Source of the DNA: Sphingomonas sp. GM_Shp_1
Lineage (GTDB): Bacteria > Pseudomonadota > Alphaproteobacteria > Sphingomonadales > Sphingomonadaceae
Length of the DNA stretch: 64,000 nt
Direction: 5' to 3'
Assembly (NCBI RefSeq): GCF_026540895.1
Contig: NZ_JALNUR010000001.1
Coordinates: 205,409 to 269,408, forward strand
The position numbers and the translations under genes were made by a program. Position 1 is the first letter of the stretch, and each line of letters opens with the position of its first letter. Below the pieces are notes generated by a model. It had not been told where the DNA came from, ran no database searches, and saw only the letters and a list, made by a program, of their open reading frames with translations. Below are positions 38,893 to 47,141 of this stretch, piece after piece.

Positions 38893-41043
38893 ATGCAGGC
38901 AAGCGCGCCGAAGGCGGCGGACGTGGCATATCGCCGCGATATCGACGGACTGCGTGCGATCGCCATCCTGTTGGTCGTGCTGTTCCATTATGAGGTGCCG
39001 CTTTTCGCCGCGGGCTATGTCGGCGTCGACATATTCTTCGTCATCAGCGGTTTTCTGATCACCGGAATCCTGCGGCATTCGATCGAGACGGGGCGCTTCC
39101 GCTATCGCGACTTCTACCTGCGGCGCGCGCGGAGGCTGATCCCTGCGCTGTTCTGCGTCGTCATCGTCACGACGCTGGTCGCCTGCCTGATCCTGACGCC
39201 CTATGAGTTGAAGATCCATGCGCTGACCGCGGCCGCGACGCTGACCGGGGTCTCCAACATCGCCTTTCTGGCATTCACGGACTATTTTTCGCCCAAGGCC
39301 GTTCGGCAATTGCTGCTGATGGGATGGTCGCTCTCCGTCGAGATGCAATTCTATCTCGTCATTCCGCCCTTCATCTTGTTCGGACTTCGGCGAGGCGGCG
39401 ATGGCTTGCGGCGGATCGTCCTGGTCGCGACGCTATTGTCCTTCGCCGCCACCGCCTTGACCGTTCACTATCGACCGGTGACGGCCTTTTATCTCATGCC
39501 GTTCCGCCTGTGGGAGATCGGGACCGGGTCCCTGATCGCGCTCGGTTGGAGTTTTGGCAGGCTGATCAGGCGGCGTGCGGCCCTGTTCCCGACGGCGGCC
39601 CTCCTGCTCGGCCTGGCACTGTTCCTCCCGCCGAGCCAGCCGGTGCTGGTCCGACAAGTCCTCGCCGTCGCCGCCGCCGGACTGATCGTCATGCCGGGCG
39701 CTTCCGGCTTGGGGCAGGGGCTACTCGCCTCGGCGCCGATGGTCGGGTTGGGGCGGGTGTCCTATTCCTGGTATCTCTGGCATTGGCCGCCGGTGGCGGT
39801 GGTGCATATCCTGGGGATAGAGGTCGGCGCCGCCGTAAGGGGTGGGCTGATCCTCGGCACGCTGCTGATCGCCGTCGCGACCTATCATTTCGTCGAGATT
39901 CCGTTCCGGCGGGGCGGTGGCGAACGCGTGATCGCGGCGCGGCGCTATGTCGTCCTCTGGGGAGCGGGGATCGGCTCGTTGTTCCTGATCTTCGTCAGCG
40001 GCGGGATGGCGCGCTGGGCCGCCGCGTCGGTGAGGCAGGTCGACGCCGATGTCCGCAGCGCGATCGGCAATGACTGCCTCGTGGCTTATGGCGCGACCGC
40101 CCCCCGATCGATGCGGGCCTGCCTTCCATCCGGCACCGGCGCGGCAATCGCGCTGATCGGGGACAGCCACGCCAACGCGCTGGTCGCCGGGATCGAGGAT
40201 ATGGCCTCGGCCCGTTCGCTGTCCCTGTACCAGATGACGAAATCCTCGTGCCAGCCGATCCTGGGCTACGACCATTTCCTCGCCAATCACCCGACCCATA
40301 GCGCGGAGTGCGCCGCCTTTCTGGCGGAGGCGCTGGCGATCGTCCGGACGCATCCCCGGATACGCACGGTCATCCTCGCGGGTTACTGGTCATCACTGTT
40401 GGACGCGAGCGCCGATGGCGGGGAGGACATGGCTAGGCGAAGGCTGGCGCTGGAGGCGGGACTGGGCCGGATGATCGATACCCTGAAGAGATTGGGGCGG
40501 ACCGTCATCGTGGTGCAGGACATCCCGCGCTTCTCCGCCGATCCGCATAGCATGGCGTTGAACGATCTCATGCCGGTCCGCACCTCCCTCGCGCGCGTGC
40601 TGGGCGAGCGGGAAAGGGAGGTGCGGCAGGACCGCATGCCCTGGCAGGCCGTGATGCCGGATCACGCACGGGAGGCCATCGCGCGGCAGGTGGCGCAGCG
40701 CCCCGGCGTCATGCTGTTCGATCCGGTACCGCCGCTCTGCGATCCGTCCGGCTGTCTGTTCCGCGACGGCAAGCGCCGGGTCTTCTACGCCGATATGCAC
40801 CATCTCTCGACGGCGGGAGCGATCTATACCGCGCGCCGCTTGGCGGGTGTCCAGTCCGCCTTCGAAATCCCCCGATCGGAGGGGCGGCGAAGGCGTCGCG
40901 TGCCGTCGGAAATGGCGATGCAATATAGCGACAGGACCAGGATCGGCCAGGTCGCCTGCGGGGCCAGCATCTGCCCCGCCTCGCTGGTGGACACGAGCAG
41001 CGCCATGACGATCGCCGCCAGCGCCTTCTGGATCGGGCGATAG
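38893..41043 (+). CDS. Acyltransferase 3 with C-terminal SGNH domain (OafA-type)
   Basis: The 716-residue inner-membrane protein has an acyltransferase-3 domain (about 15-370, ten or more helices). It starts YRRDIDGLRAIAILLVVLFH, whose DGLRAIA..LVVLFH pattern includes the His essential for acetyl transfer. VGVDIFFVISGFLITG and YSWYLWHWPP follow. A periplasmic SGNH domain (about 410-660) has IGDSHANAL with nucleophile Ser, and ADMHHLSTAGA with the Asp-His pair. This layout O-acetylates cell-surface polysaccharides. The last roughly 60 residues are Arg-rich and lie antisense inside the polymerase gene, so the native stop may have been lost. Confidence 0.86.
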   Translation: MQASAPKAADVAYRRDIDGLRAIAILLVVLFHYEVPLFAAGYVGVDIFFVISGFLITGILRHSIETGRFRYRDFYLRRARRLIPALFCVVIVTTLVACLILTPYELKIHALTAAATLTGVSNIAFLAFTDYFSPKAVRQLLLMGWSLSVEMQFYLVIPPFILFGLRRGGDGLRRIVLVATLLSFAATALTVHYRPVTAFYLMPFRLWEIGTGSLIALGWSFGRLIRRRAALFPTAALLLGLALFLPPSQPVLVRQVLAVAAAGLIVMPGASGLGQGLLASAPMVGLGRVSYSWYLWHWPPVAVVHILGIEVGAAVRGGLILGTLLIAVATYHFVEIPFRRGGGERVIAARRYVVLWGAGIGSLFLIFVSGGMARWAAASVRQVDADVRSAIGNDCLVAYGATAPRSMRACLPSGTGAAIALIGDSHANALVAGIEDMASARSLSLYQMTKSSCQPILGYDHFLANHPTHSAECAAFLAEALAIVRTHPRIRTVILAGYWSSLLDASADGGEDMARRRLALEAGLGRMIDTLKRLGRTVIVVQDIPRFSADPHSMALNDLMPVRTSLARVLGEREREVRQDRMPWQAVMPDHAREAIARQVAQRPGVMLFDPVPPLCDPSGCLFRDGKRRVFYADMHHLSTAGAIYTARRLAGVQSAFEIPRSEGRRRRRVPSEMAMQYSDRTRIGQVACGASICPASLVDTSSAMTIAASAFWIGR

Positions 41044-42227
41044 TCGGGCGACGACGGATCGATCAGCAGGATGCCGCGGAAGATCGCCGCCAGCATGATC
41101 GCGACCCAGGTGAACAGCGCGGGGAAGCCCGAATTCAGCGCGATCTCCAGATAGGTGTTGTGGGTCGAGCGCGGCCCCCAGGCGATGGTGCTGGTGAACT
41201 GCTGGAAATAGGAGGTCTGGCGGAAGATCGCGAAGCCATGGCCCAGCCACGGCTTGTCGAGCGCGACCGGCCACAGCACTTCCCAGATTTCCGCGCGGCC
41301 CGACAGGGTCACGTCCTTGCCGAAGCTGCCCGCCACCTCGCCGAGCAGCGCGACACCCGCCCCGCTGGCGAGGACGATGACCAGCGACAGCGCCAGGGCG
41401 AAGGCGATGGCGCGCAGCGTGCGTTGTTCGATACGGCTCATGAAGCCGGTGATGACCACCACGCCCGTACCGACGATCAACAGGACGATCGCGGTCGACG
41501 ACAGCGACAGCTTCGCCCCCACCGCCGCCACGGCGCACAGGGCCAGACGAAGCAGCCGGTCCCAGCGCCGAATGTCGAAATCGGGCGGCAGCAGCATGAC
41601 GAAGGTCAGCGCGCAATAGGCCCCAAAGGCGTTCTTGTGCACGAACATGCCCCGCATCGCGCCGTTCAGCGATCCGCTCATGAAGGCGATGCCCGGAAAC
41701 AGGATGGAATAGGTGAAGTTGACGACCAGCAGCACCGCCATCATTCGCCACACGATGTCGAAAGAGGCTTTCGCACCGAAACAGGTTGCCAGGTACATCA
41801 TCGGCAGGACGATGAGCATCATGGCGATAAAGCCACGCAGCGAACTCATCGGATTGGCCGATGCCAGGATCGAGCCGATCAGGAATATGGCGAGCAGCCC
41901 GACGAGCGGCCCCAGTCGCAGCACCGCACGCGCGGCCATGCGCGGCAATGCGATGGTCGTCAGCGCGATGAACGGCACCAGCGAATAGAGCACCATCTGC
42001 ATCAGGAATGGGTCGTTGCTGGCATTCTCCGTCTGGGACGTCGGATAGCCGTACCACATCTGCGTACTGCGATAGATGGCGATGATCGCGGCGGGCAGGA
42101 TGAGGTAGAGGCGCACGAACCGGGCGATCTGCGCGGCGCGCGACGCCTCCGCCCGACGCCAGGGTTCGGCGGTCGCTCGACCCGCAGCCTCCAGTGCTTG
42201 ATCCGTCAATCCCACCTCCACAGGCAT
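40824..42227 (-). CDS. O-antigen ligase/Wzy-type polymerase family protein
   Basis: The 467-residue protein has about 10-12 membrane helices and the Wzy_C/O-antigen-ligase loop: GRAEIWEVLWPVALDKPWLGHGF, then WGPRSTHNTYLEIALNSGFPAL, whose HN...E pattern is the family hallmark. It probably polymerises exopolysaccharide repeat units at the periplasmic face; SpsG/GelG of sphingan clusters has the same type. It follows the beta-barrel gene by 48 bp on the same strand, and the Wza-like gene lies further upstream, so the three appear to be one operon. Its 3' end overlaps the acyltransferase gene by 220 bp, tail to tail. Confidence 0.85.
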   Translation of the reverse strand: MPVEVGLTDQALEAAGRATAEPWRRAEASRAAQIARFVRLYLILPAAIIAIYRSTQMWYGYPTSQTENASNDPFLMQMVLYSLVPFIALTTIALPRMAARAVLRLGPLVGLLAIFLIGSILASANPMSSLRGFIAMMLIVLPMMYLATCFGAKASFDIVWRMMAVLLVVNFTYSILFPGIAFMSGSLNGAMRGMFVHKNAFGAYCALTFVMLLPPDFDIRRWDRLLRLALCAVAAVGAKLSLSSTAIVLLIVGTGVVVITGFMSRIEQRTLRAIAFALALSLVIVLASGAGVALLGEVAGSFGKDVTLSGRAEIWEVLWPVALDKPWLGHGFAIFRQTSYFQQFTSTIAWGPRSTHNTYLEIALNSGFPALFTWVAIMLAAIFRGILLIDPSSPDYRPIQKALAAIVMALLVSTSEAGQMLAPQATWPILVLSLYCIAISDGTRRLRRPSDRGISKADWTPAKRRAV

Positions 42228-42275
42228 TCATGCCCCCGGCGGGAGGCAGTCGTCATCCGGACCCGTCAACCGGGA

Positions 42276-43820
42276 TCAGAACCGATAGGTGGCACTGACC
42301 GCGACCTGGCCGTCCTCCGGCCCCAGATCGAGATTGAAGCCACGATCGGTACGGCGAAGATAGCTGATCAGGGGCTTGATCGTCCAATGCCGGTCCACCA
42401 GCCAGTTCGCGCCCAGCGTCACGCCCGTCAAGGACGCGCGCCGTATGTCGTTGACATAGGTCGTCCATTGCTGACGCAGGCCGAGCGTCAGGATGAGATT
42501 GCGGCGAACCTCTTCACTGGCGCTGAGCGTCACGTTGGTGAACAGCGCCGCGCGCGCGTCCTGTTGTGCGGCGGTGCGCACCTCACGCGAGCCCGACAGC
42601 GATATCGTCGTCCGCTCGCGAACGAGCCAGTCGAGCTGGGTATCGAAGGTCAGGCCGGTGATGGACGGTGCGGACGGCTCCTGGAAGTCGACCCGGATGA
42701 CGCCCACGCCCGCATGGCCCCGGATCAACTGGGTCAGCGCACCGCGCAAACCGGCGGTCAGGGTATAGACGTCGGCGTTGCTCCGCTGCCTGGCTTCGGC
42801 GAGGTCGAAGCGGCGACGCTCGACATTCAACTGGCCGTAGACGGCGCGGGTGCCCCAGACGTCATGTTCGATCCGTGCCTCGCCGTTATAGCCGGTGAAG
42901 GTCCGAAACCGCTGGTCGGTGATCTGTCCCGCCAGCGAACGATTGTCCCGAAACTCGGTCCGCGACACGCCGCCGGTAGCGGCCAGTCGCGTCGAGCCGT
43001 ATTCGATGCGCGTGCCCAACTGACCCGAGGTCAGGTCGTAGATGCTGGGCAGCGCCAGGCTCGACACTTCCTCGACCGCGCTGCGCTCCAACTGGATGCG
43101 CTGGTGCGACGCCTCGGTGGTGAAGGAGATATGCGAGGTCGCGTCATAGCGTCCCGCCGTCACCACCCGGTAGGTCGTCGTGTTTTCCGAGGTATAGCGG
43201 GCATATTCGCGACGACGGATGAAGCCGCTGAGCACCGCGCGGTGCCGCCCCCAGTCCGACGTGGCGTCGAAGCCGCCCAGGATATGGGCGAAGACGTCGG
43301 TCCGCGGATTTTCCTCGGCATAGACATTGGCGTCATAGGCCAGGCCCGCATCGATATAGGGACGGAGCACCATCCCCCCGACCCGAAGGCCGGGCGGGTC
43401 ATAGCCCGGGCGGCGGCGCGTCAGCACCGTCTCGCCCGGCAACCGCAAGGCGCTCAGCGCGCGATCCGCGACCCGCGCGGTCGGCACTTCGGTCTGCTGG
43501 GTCGAGCCGGAGGGCAGGGGAATATAGGCCGGGACGGGTATGGCGTCGCTCGACGGCGCGGCATCGACCCCCGTGTTCGCGACGCCCATGGGTTGCCCGC
43601 GCGCATCGACCGGCCGTCCGGTCTGCGGATCGACCAAGGGTGGCGGCACCGGCGTGCCGGGCTGTCGCGTGGCCATCGGATCGCTCTGGGCGGGCAAGGT
43701 CAGTCGCCCCGGCACCGAAGCGCCGGAGCGGGGCGTCTGCGTCGTCTGCGCCGTGGCGGGCATGGCCAGCGTCGACATCAACAGCAGCGTGGCGGACCCT
43801 GCCAGGGGAGAACGGACCAC
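42276..43820 (-). CDS. Outer membrane beta-barrel protein of the exopolysaccharide operon
   Basis: The 514-residue protein has a signal peptide (VRSPLAGSATLLLMSTLAMPATAQ), a Pro/Gly/Gln-rich linker (about 25-130) and a beta-barrel of about 370 residues. Its alternating strands (HRAVLSGFIRRREYARYTSENTT, YTLTAGLRGALTQLI) end in VAVSATYRF, with the terminal Phe that BAM recognises. This suggests the BBP2/OMP family often coded next to Wza genes, for example GelF-type proteins. It begins with a GTG at 43820, with AAGGGG 7 bp upstream. The gene lies 14 bp after the Wza-like gene. Role: probably helps polysaccharide exit; not proven. Confidence 0.78.
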   Translation of the reverse strand: MVRSPLAGSATLLLMSTLAMPATAQTTQTPRSGASVPGRLTLPAQSDPMATRQPGTPVPPPLVDPQTGRPVDARGQPMGVANTGVDAAPSSDAIPVPAYIPLPSGSTQQTEVPTARVADRALSALRLPGETVLTRRRPGYDPPGLRVGGMVLRPYIDAGLAYDANVYAEENPRTDVFAHILGGFDATSDWGRHRAVLSGFIRRREYARYTSENTTTYRVVTAGRYDATSHISFTTEASHQRIQLERSAVEEVSSLALPSIYDLTSGQLGTRIEYGSTRLAATGGVSRTEFRDNRSLAGQITDQRFRTFTGYNGEARIEHDVWGTRAVYGQLNVERRRFDLAEARQRSNADVYTLTAGLRGALTQLIRGHAGVGVIRVDFQEPSAPSITGLTFDTQLDWLVRERTTISLSGSREVRTAAQQDARAALFTNVTLSASEEVRRNLILTLGLRQQWTTYVNDIRRASLTGVTLGANWLVDRHWTIKPLISYLRRTDRGFNLDLGPEDGQVAVSATYRF

Positions 43821-43834
43821 CCGATGACCCCTTG

Positions 43835-44425
43835 TCAGAAATGAACCTCGGGCACCCGGATCGTATCCCCCGGCTGCACCTCGACATCGGCATCCGGATC
43901 GACGCTGTAGAAGGTCGGACCATTGGCCCGGCGCAGCAGCACCCGATGCTCGTTGGCGCGGTAGGTATAGCCACCCGCCAGCGCCACCGCCGAGGTCAGG
44001 GTCGTACCCTCGCGCGCCGGATAGGCGCCGGGGCGCTGAACCTCGCCCAGGATGGCGAAGGTGCGGAAGTCATAGACCTCGACCGACACGCTGGGGTTGC
44101 GCACATAGCCATTGCCCAGCCGCTTGGTCAGCTCCGCCTCGACCTGAGCACGGGTCAGGCCCTTGACCGGTACTTCGCCGATCAACGGCATCGCGATTGA
44201 CCCCGCGCCGCCGACGGCGAATTCGCCGCTCAACTCGGGTTCGCGATAAACGTTAACGCGTACCTTATCGCCGACCCCCAAAGTATAGGGCTGGCGCGGC
44301 TTGCCGATCTCGGATGCGGGCAGGGGCGGCGCATTGGTTGAGGCACAGCCGGACAGGGCGACGCTGGCGGTCAACAGCGCGATCATCGCCGGGCGCAGGC
44401 GGGTAAACCGCTGAAAGGTCGACAT
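43835..44425 (-). CDS. Wza-type polysaccharide export lipoprotein (short)
   Basis: The 196-residue lipoprotein has a signal peptide ending in LSGCAS (lipobox). The poly-export domain follows (about 55-145, YTLGVGDKVRVNVYREPELSGEFAV, GSIAMPLIGEVPVKGLTRAQVEAELTKRL), then one SLBB domain (about 145-190, FAILGEVQRPGAYPAREGTTL). Full Wza has two SLBB units plus an alpha-helical outer-membrane ring (about 360 residues). The missing part may be supplied by the adjacent beta-barrel. The start at 44425 has AAGGGGG; the frame opens earlier at 44509 with no signal peptide. First gene of the Wza-barrel-polymerase operon. Confidence 0.88.
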   Translation of the reverse strand: MSTFQRFTRLRPAMIALLTASVALSGCASTNAPPLPASEIGKPRQPYTLGVGDKVRVNVYREPELSGEFAVGGAGSIAMPLIGEVPVKGLTRAQVEAELTKRLGNGYVRNPSVSVEVYDFRTFAILGEVQRPGAYPAREGTTLTSAVALAGGYTYRANEHRVLLRRANGPTFYSVDPDADVEVQPGDTIRVPEVHF

Positions 44426-44511
44426 GGTATCCCCCTTGATCCGTTTCCGATCCGCAAATGGCATAGAAGACCATCGCTCGACAAGGCGCTGTAGGGCGAC
44501 CAATTTCATGC

Positions 44512-44530
44512 CTAATTTTGCGTTAACCAG
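44512..44530. promoter_or_regulatory. CtrA-like binding site between the Wza-like and small membrane genes
   Basis: CTAA, then 7 nt (TTTTGCG), then TTAACC on the plus strand. This is one base from the CtrA box TTAA-N7-TTAACC. It lies in the 176 bp divergent region that should hold the promoters of both flanking genes. Confidence 0.4.
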
Positions 44531-44601
44531 CGGGATTAAGTCTCATCTAAGCGGCAAGGGGTAAATCGGCCTTCGGTGCACTGTACCGTATGGGAACCCA
44601 C

Positions 44602-44898
44602 ATGCGAAACAACCTGGCTTACAAGAACAAGGGCGATGCCGCGACCGCGACCAAGTCGGGCGCGTCCGCCGACGCATGGCAGGGCCCGGCTGCGGGTTCG
44701 CCGGTCCACAGCTTGCAGGAAAGGCTGTGGAACGAGTTCGATAGCGAGCGCGAGCAGGCGGTTTTCGACAGCTTCAGCGCGAAGCACGCGGTGGCGCCGT
44801 CGCGCACCCGCTGGATGATGACTCCGGCGCTGATCCTGTCCGGTGCGGTCGGCGGCTGGGCGTTGTTCTATGCCGGATCGGTCGCCGGTCTCTACTGA
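44602..44898 (+). CDS. Small single-membrane-helix protein, unknown function
   Basis: The 98-residue protein has a hydrophilic N-terminal two thirds (AYKNKGDAATATKSGASADAW, then VHSLQERLWNEFDSEREQAVF) and one C-terminal membrane helix (about 74-92, MTPALILSGAVGGWALFYAG). The ATG at 44602 has GGGA 6 bp upstream; an ATG at 44590 is in frame. It is divergent from the exopolysaccharide operon and ends in a strong hairpin. I do not recognise the family. Its position suggests co-regulation with exopolysaccharide genes, but no function can be claimed. Confidence 0.6.
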   Translation: MRNNLAYKNKGDAATATKSGASADAWQGPAAGSPVHSLQERLWNEFDSEREQAVFDSFSAKHAVAPSRTRWMMTPALILSGAVGGWALFYAGSVAGLY

Positions 44899-44908
44899 GT
44901 TTTCCCGC

Positions 44909-44934
44909 CGGGCGTGGGGGCACGCCCGATTTTT
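44909..44934 (+). terminator. Rho-independent terminator after the small membrane gene
   Basis: CGGGCGTG pairs with CACGCCCG around a GGGG loop and is followed by ATTTTT, 10 bp after the stop. Confidence 0.85.
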
Positions 44935-45051
44935 CCCAATGTCCCGGATCGAGACATGAGGCTGGAAACACTCCAGCCCTTGTCGCGGTCCGGTTTCGTC
45001 ACCCTCGGCTCTCCTAGAGCCTCACGCAGCTTCCTTTAAAGGCTAACGGGC

Positions 45052-45516
45052 ATGAATCAGGCACACGTCGTCGACACCTTCGCCTATGACGACCGGTCGG
45101 AAGAGCGGACGCTGTTGCAGCGTCGCGGCGTTCTTCGGATCGATGGCGATGTGCGTCCTTATGACGTGGTCGTGCTCGACCTGACGCGCGAAGGGTGCCG
45201 GATCGACACGAACCTGCCCATCGCGGAGGGAACGGGGATCGAGATCGGGCTGGCCAATATCGGCCGCGTCCGCGCCACGGCGGTGTGGCAGGGCGTCGAG
45301 GGGCTGGGCTGTGTCTTCGACCAGCCGCTGCCGTCGGGCGCGATCACCGCGGCGCAGGGGCCGACGAACGTCTTGTCCTTCTCGGGCGAGGAGATGGCCA
45401 GTCAACAGGCCATGGGGCCCTATAAGCTGCGCGCGCGGACCCGGATGATGATCCTGGGCGGCGCATGCCTGTTGTCGTGGGGCGTGATCGCCGCCGGAGT
45501 GCTGTTGGCGGTCTGA
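45052..45516 (+). CDS. PilZ-domain protein with C-terminal membrane helix
   Basis: The 154-residue protein has a PilZ domain (about 12-105) with an N-terminal RSEER pattern, fitting the RxxxR diguanylate contact, and the downstream DLTREGCRI, close to the (D/N)xSxxG motif. It should bind cyclic di-GMP or act as a PilZ-like adaptor. A C-terminal helix (about 130-153, MMILGGACLLSWGVIAAGVLLAV) ties it to the inner membrane. Neighbouring exopolysaccharide genes make control of polysaccharide or adhesion plausible. It is followed by bfd on the other strand. Confidence 0.72.
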   Translation: MNQAHVVDTFAYDDRSEERTLLQRRGVLRIDGDVRPYDVVVLDLTREGCRIDTNLPIAEGTGIEIGLANIGRVRATAVWQGVEGLGCVFDQPLPSGAITAAQGPTNVLSFSGEEMASQQAMGPYKLRARTRMMILGGACLLSWGVIAAGVLLAV

Positions 45517-45556
45517 ACCGCCGACGATCCGCTTCAAAACCGCGCCGTCGCCTGGA

Positions 45557-45742
45557 TTAGGCGGCGGCGCGTTCCTCTTCGATGATCGCGCGCGCGACGA
45601 CCGCGCATTGTCCGCATTTCGGCTGGCGCCCGAGCGCCTGATACATCTGGCAGGGAGTCATCGATCCGGCCCGCGCACAGTCGCGGACTTGTGATTCCCG
45701 GATGGCATTGCACACGCAAACGACCAAGGCGCTCTCCATCAT
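45557..45742 (-). CDS. bfd: Bacterioferritin-associated ferredoxin
   Basis: The 61-residue protein has the Fer2_BFD cysteine pattern CVCNAI...CxxxxxC...CGQC, with Cys residues at positions 9, 11, 43 and 46 expected to hold a [2Fe-2S] cluster. Bfd reduces ferric iron in bacterioferritin so that iron can leave the store. Two start ATGs are adjacent (45742 and 45739). Just upstream lies a perfect 10-bp palindrome TTAGCGCTAA (45756-45765), a possible iron-responsive operator. No bacterioferritin gene is in the window. Confidence 0.85.
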   Translation of the reverse strand: MMESALVVCVCNAIRESQVRDCARAGSMTPCQMYQALGRQPKCGQCAVVARAIIEEERAAA

Positions 45743-45806
45743 CTACGCCCTTCGTTTAGCGCTAATGAGAGTGGATCGCAAGGCTGTTGCGATGCGTTTG
45801 CAAATA

Positions 45807-47057
45807 TTATCGGGCTCGATCTAACCCCGCTCGCACGCCTGCACGCCATAATCGTTCCAGCGGTCCCTGGCCGAAATAGTCGAGCCAGGGCTTCGACCAG
45901 AGCAGCATCAACCCCCACATCGGCACCACCAGCAGATACAGGCTCGCCCGTGTCCAGTGCGCGAACTGGCCCAATCCATGGCCATAGAAGATGAGGGTCA
46001 TGACGATGCTGGTCGCCAGATAATTGGTGAAGGCCATGCGACCGGCGGCGGCGATTCGCACGGTCCACCAACTGCCGGGTTTGAGCAGGAGCAGGATGAG
46101 CGCGGCATAGCCCAGCGTACCGATCAGCCGGAACGGCACGTTGAGGAACAACTCCACCAGCGCTACCGCGCGTACGTCATAACCGCTGGCGATGACCGCA
46201 CCCGCCATCGCCGCATAGGCCGCGCATGACAGGGTGACGCCGAAAGCGGCCCAGCGCCGATAGCTCCGTCGCGGCCATTGGCCGGTCAGGAACCCGGACT
46301 TCAGCGCCGCCATCCCGAGCAGCATGGCGCTGAGCGTATCGGGGCCGATCTGGATGAGGTCGAACAGGGGGTTGCCGTTATTCGCCAGCCGGTACGCCGT
46401 GGAAACGGCCCAGGAGCCGCGCATCGCCACGATCTCCGGAGCTAGGCGGGCCGGGTCAAGCGTACCGAAGGCGAGTTGATACAGGTCCCACAGCGCCACC
46501 GATTGCGGCGTGTCGCGCGCGGCGGCGGCGAACAGGCCGAAACATTCCAGCCAGCCCATCGCCATCGACAGCCCCGCCATGGTGATCGCGGTCCAGCACA
46601 GCGCCCGCGCGCTCAGTCCGACGAAGCCGAGCGCGATCACGCCGACCAGCGCATAATGGGTCAGGATGTCGCCCGACCAGATAAAGGTCAGATGGACGAG
46701 TCCGAACAGGAACAGCACCGCCATGCGCAGCAAATGGATCGACGCACCGTTCAGTCCGGCGGCATCCGCACGCTGGAGGATCAGCAGGGTCGATGCGCCG
46801 AACAGCAGCAAGAACAGGCCCCGCATTCGCCCGTTCACGAACGTCTCGGTCAGGAACCACGCGCCCAGATCGACCGGCCGTGTCCCGCCCCAGGCCATGG
46901 GGTTGGAATAGGCCGGGTCGGGCAGAGCGAAGCCCGGCAGGTTGGCAAGCAGGATCGCCATCACCGCCACGCCCCGCAGCACGTCCAGCGTCACCAGCCG
47001 TTCGCCCTTCTCCGCGACGGCGAGAAGCGAGGGGGCAGGGGCGGGACCGTCGACCAA
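45807..47057 (-). CDS. DUF418-domain membrane protein
   Basis: The 416-residue protein has about ten membrane helices and a characteristic start, GERLVTLDVLRGVAVMAILLANLPGFALP. RLVTLDVLRG with DVLRG is the DUF418/heparan-acetyltransferase-like pattern. The C-terminal half carries AFTNYLATSIVMTLIFYGHGLGQF, also typical. Related proteins are thought to transfer acyl groups or transport small molecules, but no function is proven. It is divergent from nhaA with an 84 bp gap. Confidence 0.82.
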   Translation of the reverse strand: MVDGPAPAPSLLAVAEKGERLVTLDVLRGVAVMAILLANLPGFALPDPAYSNPMAWGGTRPVDLGAWFLTETFVNGRMRGLFLLLFGASTLLILQRADAAGLNGASIHLLRMAVLFLFGLVHLTFIWSGDILTHYALVGVIALGFVGLSARALCWTAITMAGLSMAMGWLECFGLFAAAARDTPQSVALWDLYQLAFGTLDPARLAPEIVAMRGSWAVSTAYRLANNGNPLFDLIQIGPDTLSAMLLGMAALKSGFLTGQWPRRSYRRWAAFGVTLSCAAYAAMAGAVIASGYDVRAVALVELFLNVPFRLIGTLGYAALILLLLKPGSWWTVRIAAAGRMAFTNYLATSIVMTLIFYGHGLGQFAHWTRASLYLLVVPMWGLMLLWSKPWLDYFGQGPLERLWRAGVRAGLDRAR

Positions 47058-47141
47058 AGCAATGCTCCGTTTGCGTATCGCGCGGACTTACCGGTCGCGG
47101 GTCAGGATGCAACCGCCCGTCCGCCGAAGCATTGCCATTCC

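Noticed and set aside
41160..43844. 894-codon plus-strand ORF over the polymerase and beta-barrel genes
   Set aside because: It is antisense to two genes with recognisable membrane or barrel patterns; its own sequence is low-complexity Arg/Gln/His-rich.
31445..44425. Assignment of exact sphingan gene symbols (gel/sps)
   Set aside because: The gene types match in part, but order and missing glycosyltransferases differ, and no alignment could be run, so family names only were used.
45756..45765. TTAGCGCTAA palindrome upstream of bfd as a Fur box
   Set aside because: A perfect 10-bp palindrome, but short and unlike known Fur consensus; mentioned with bfd and not listed as a site.
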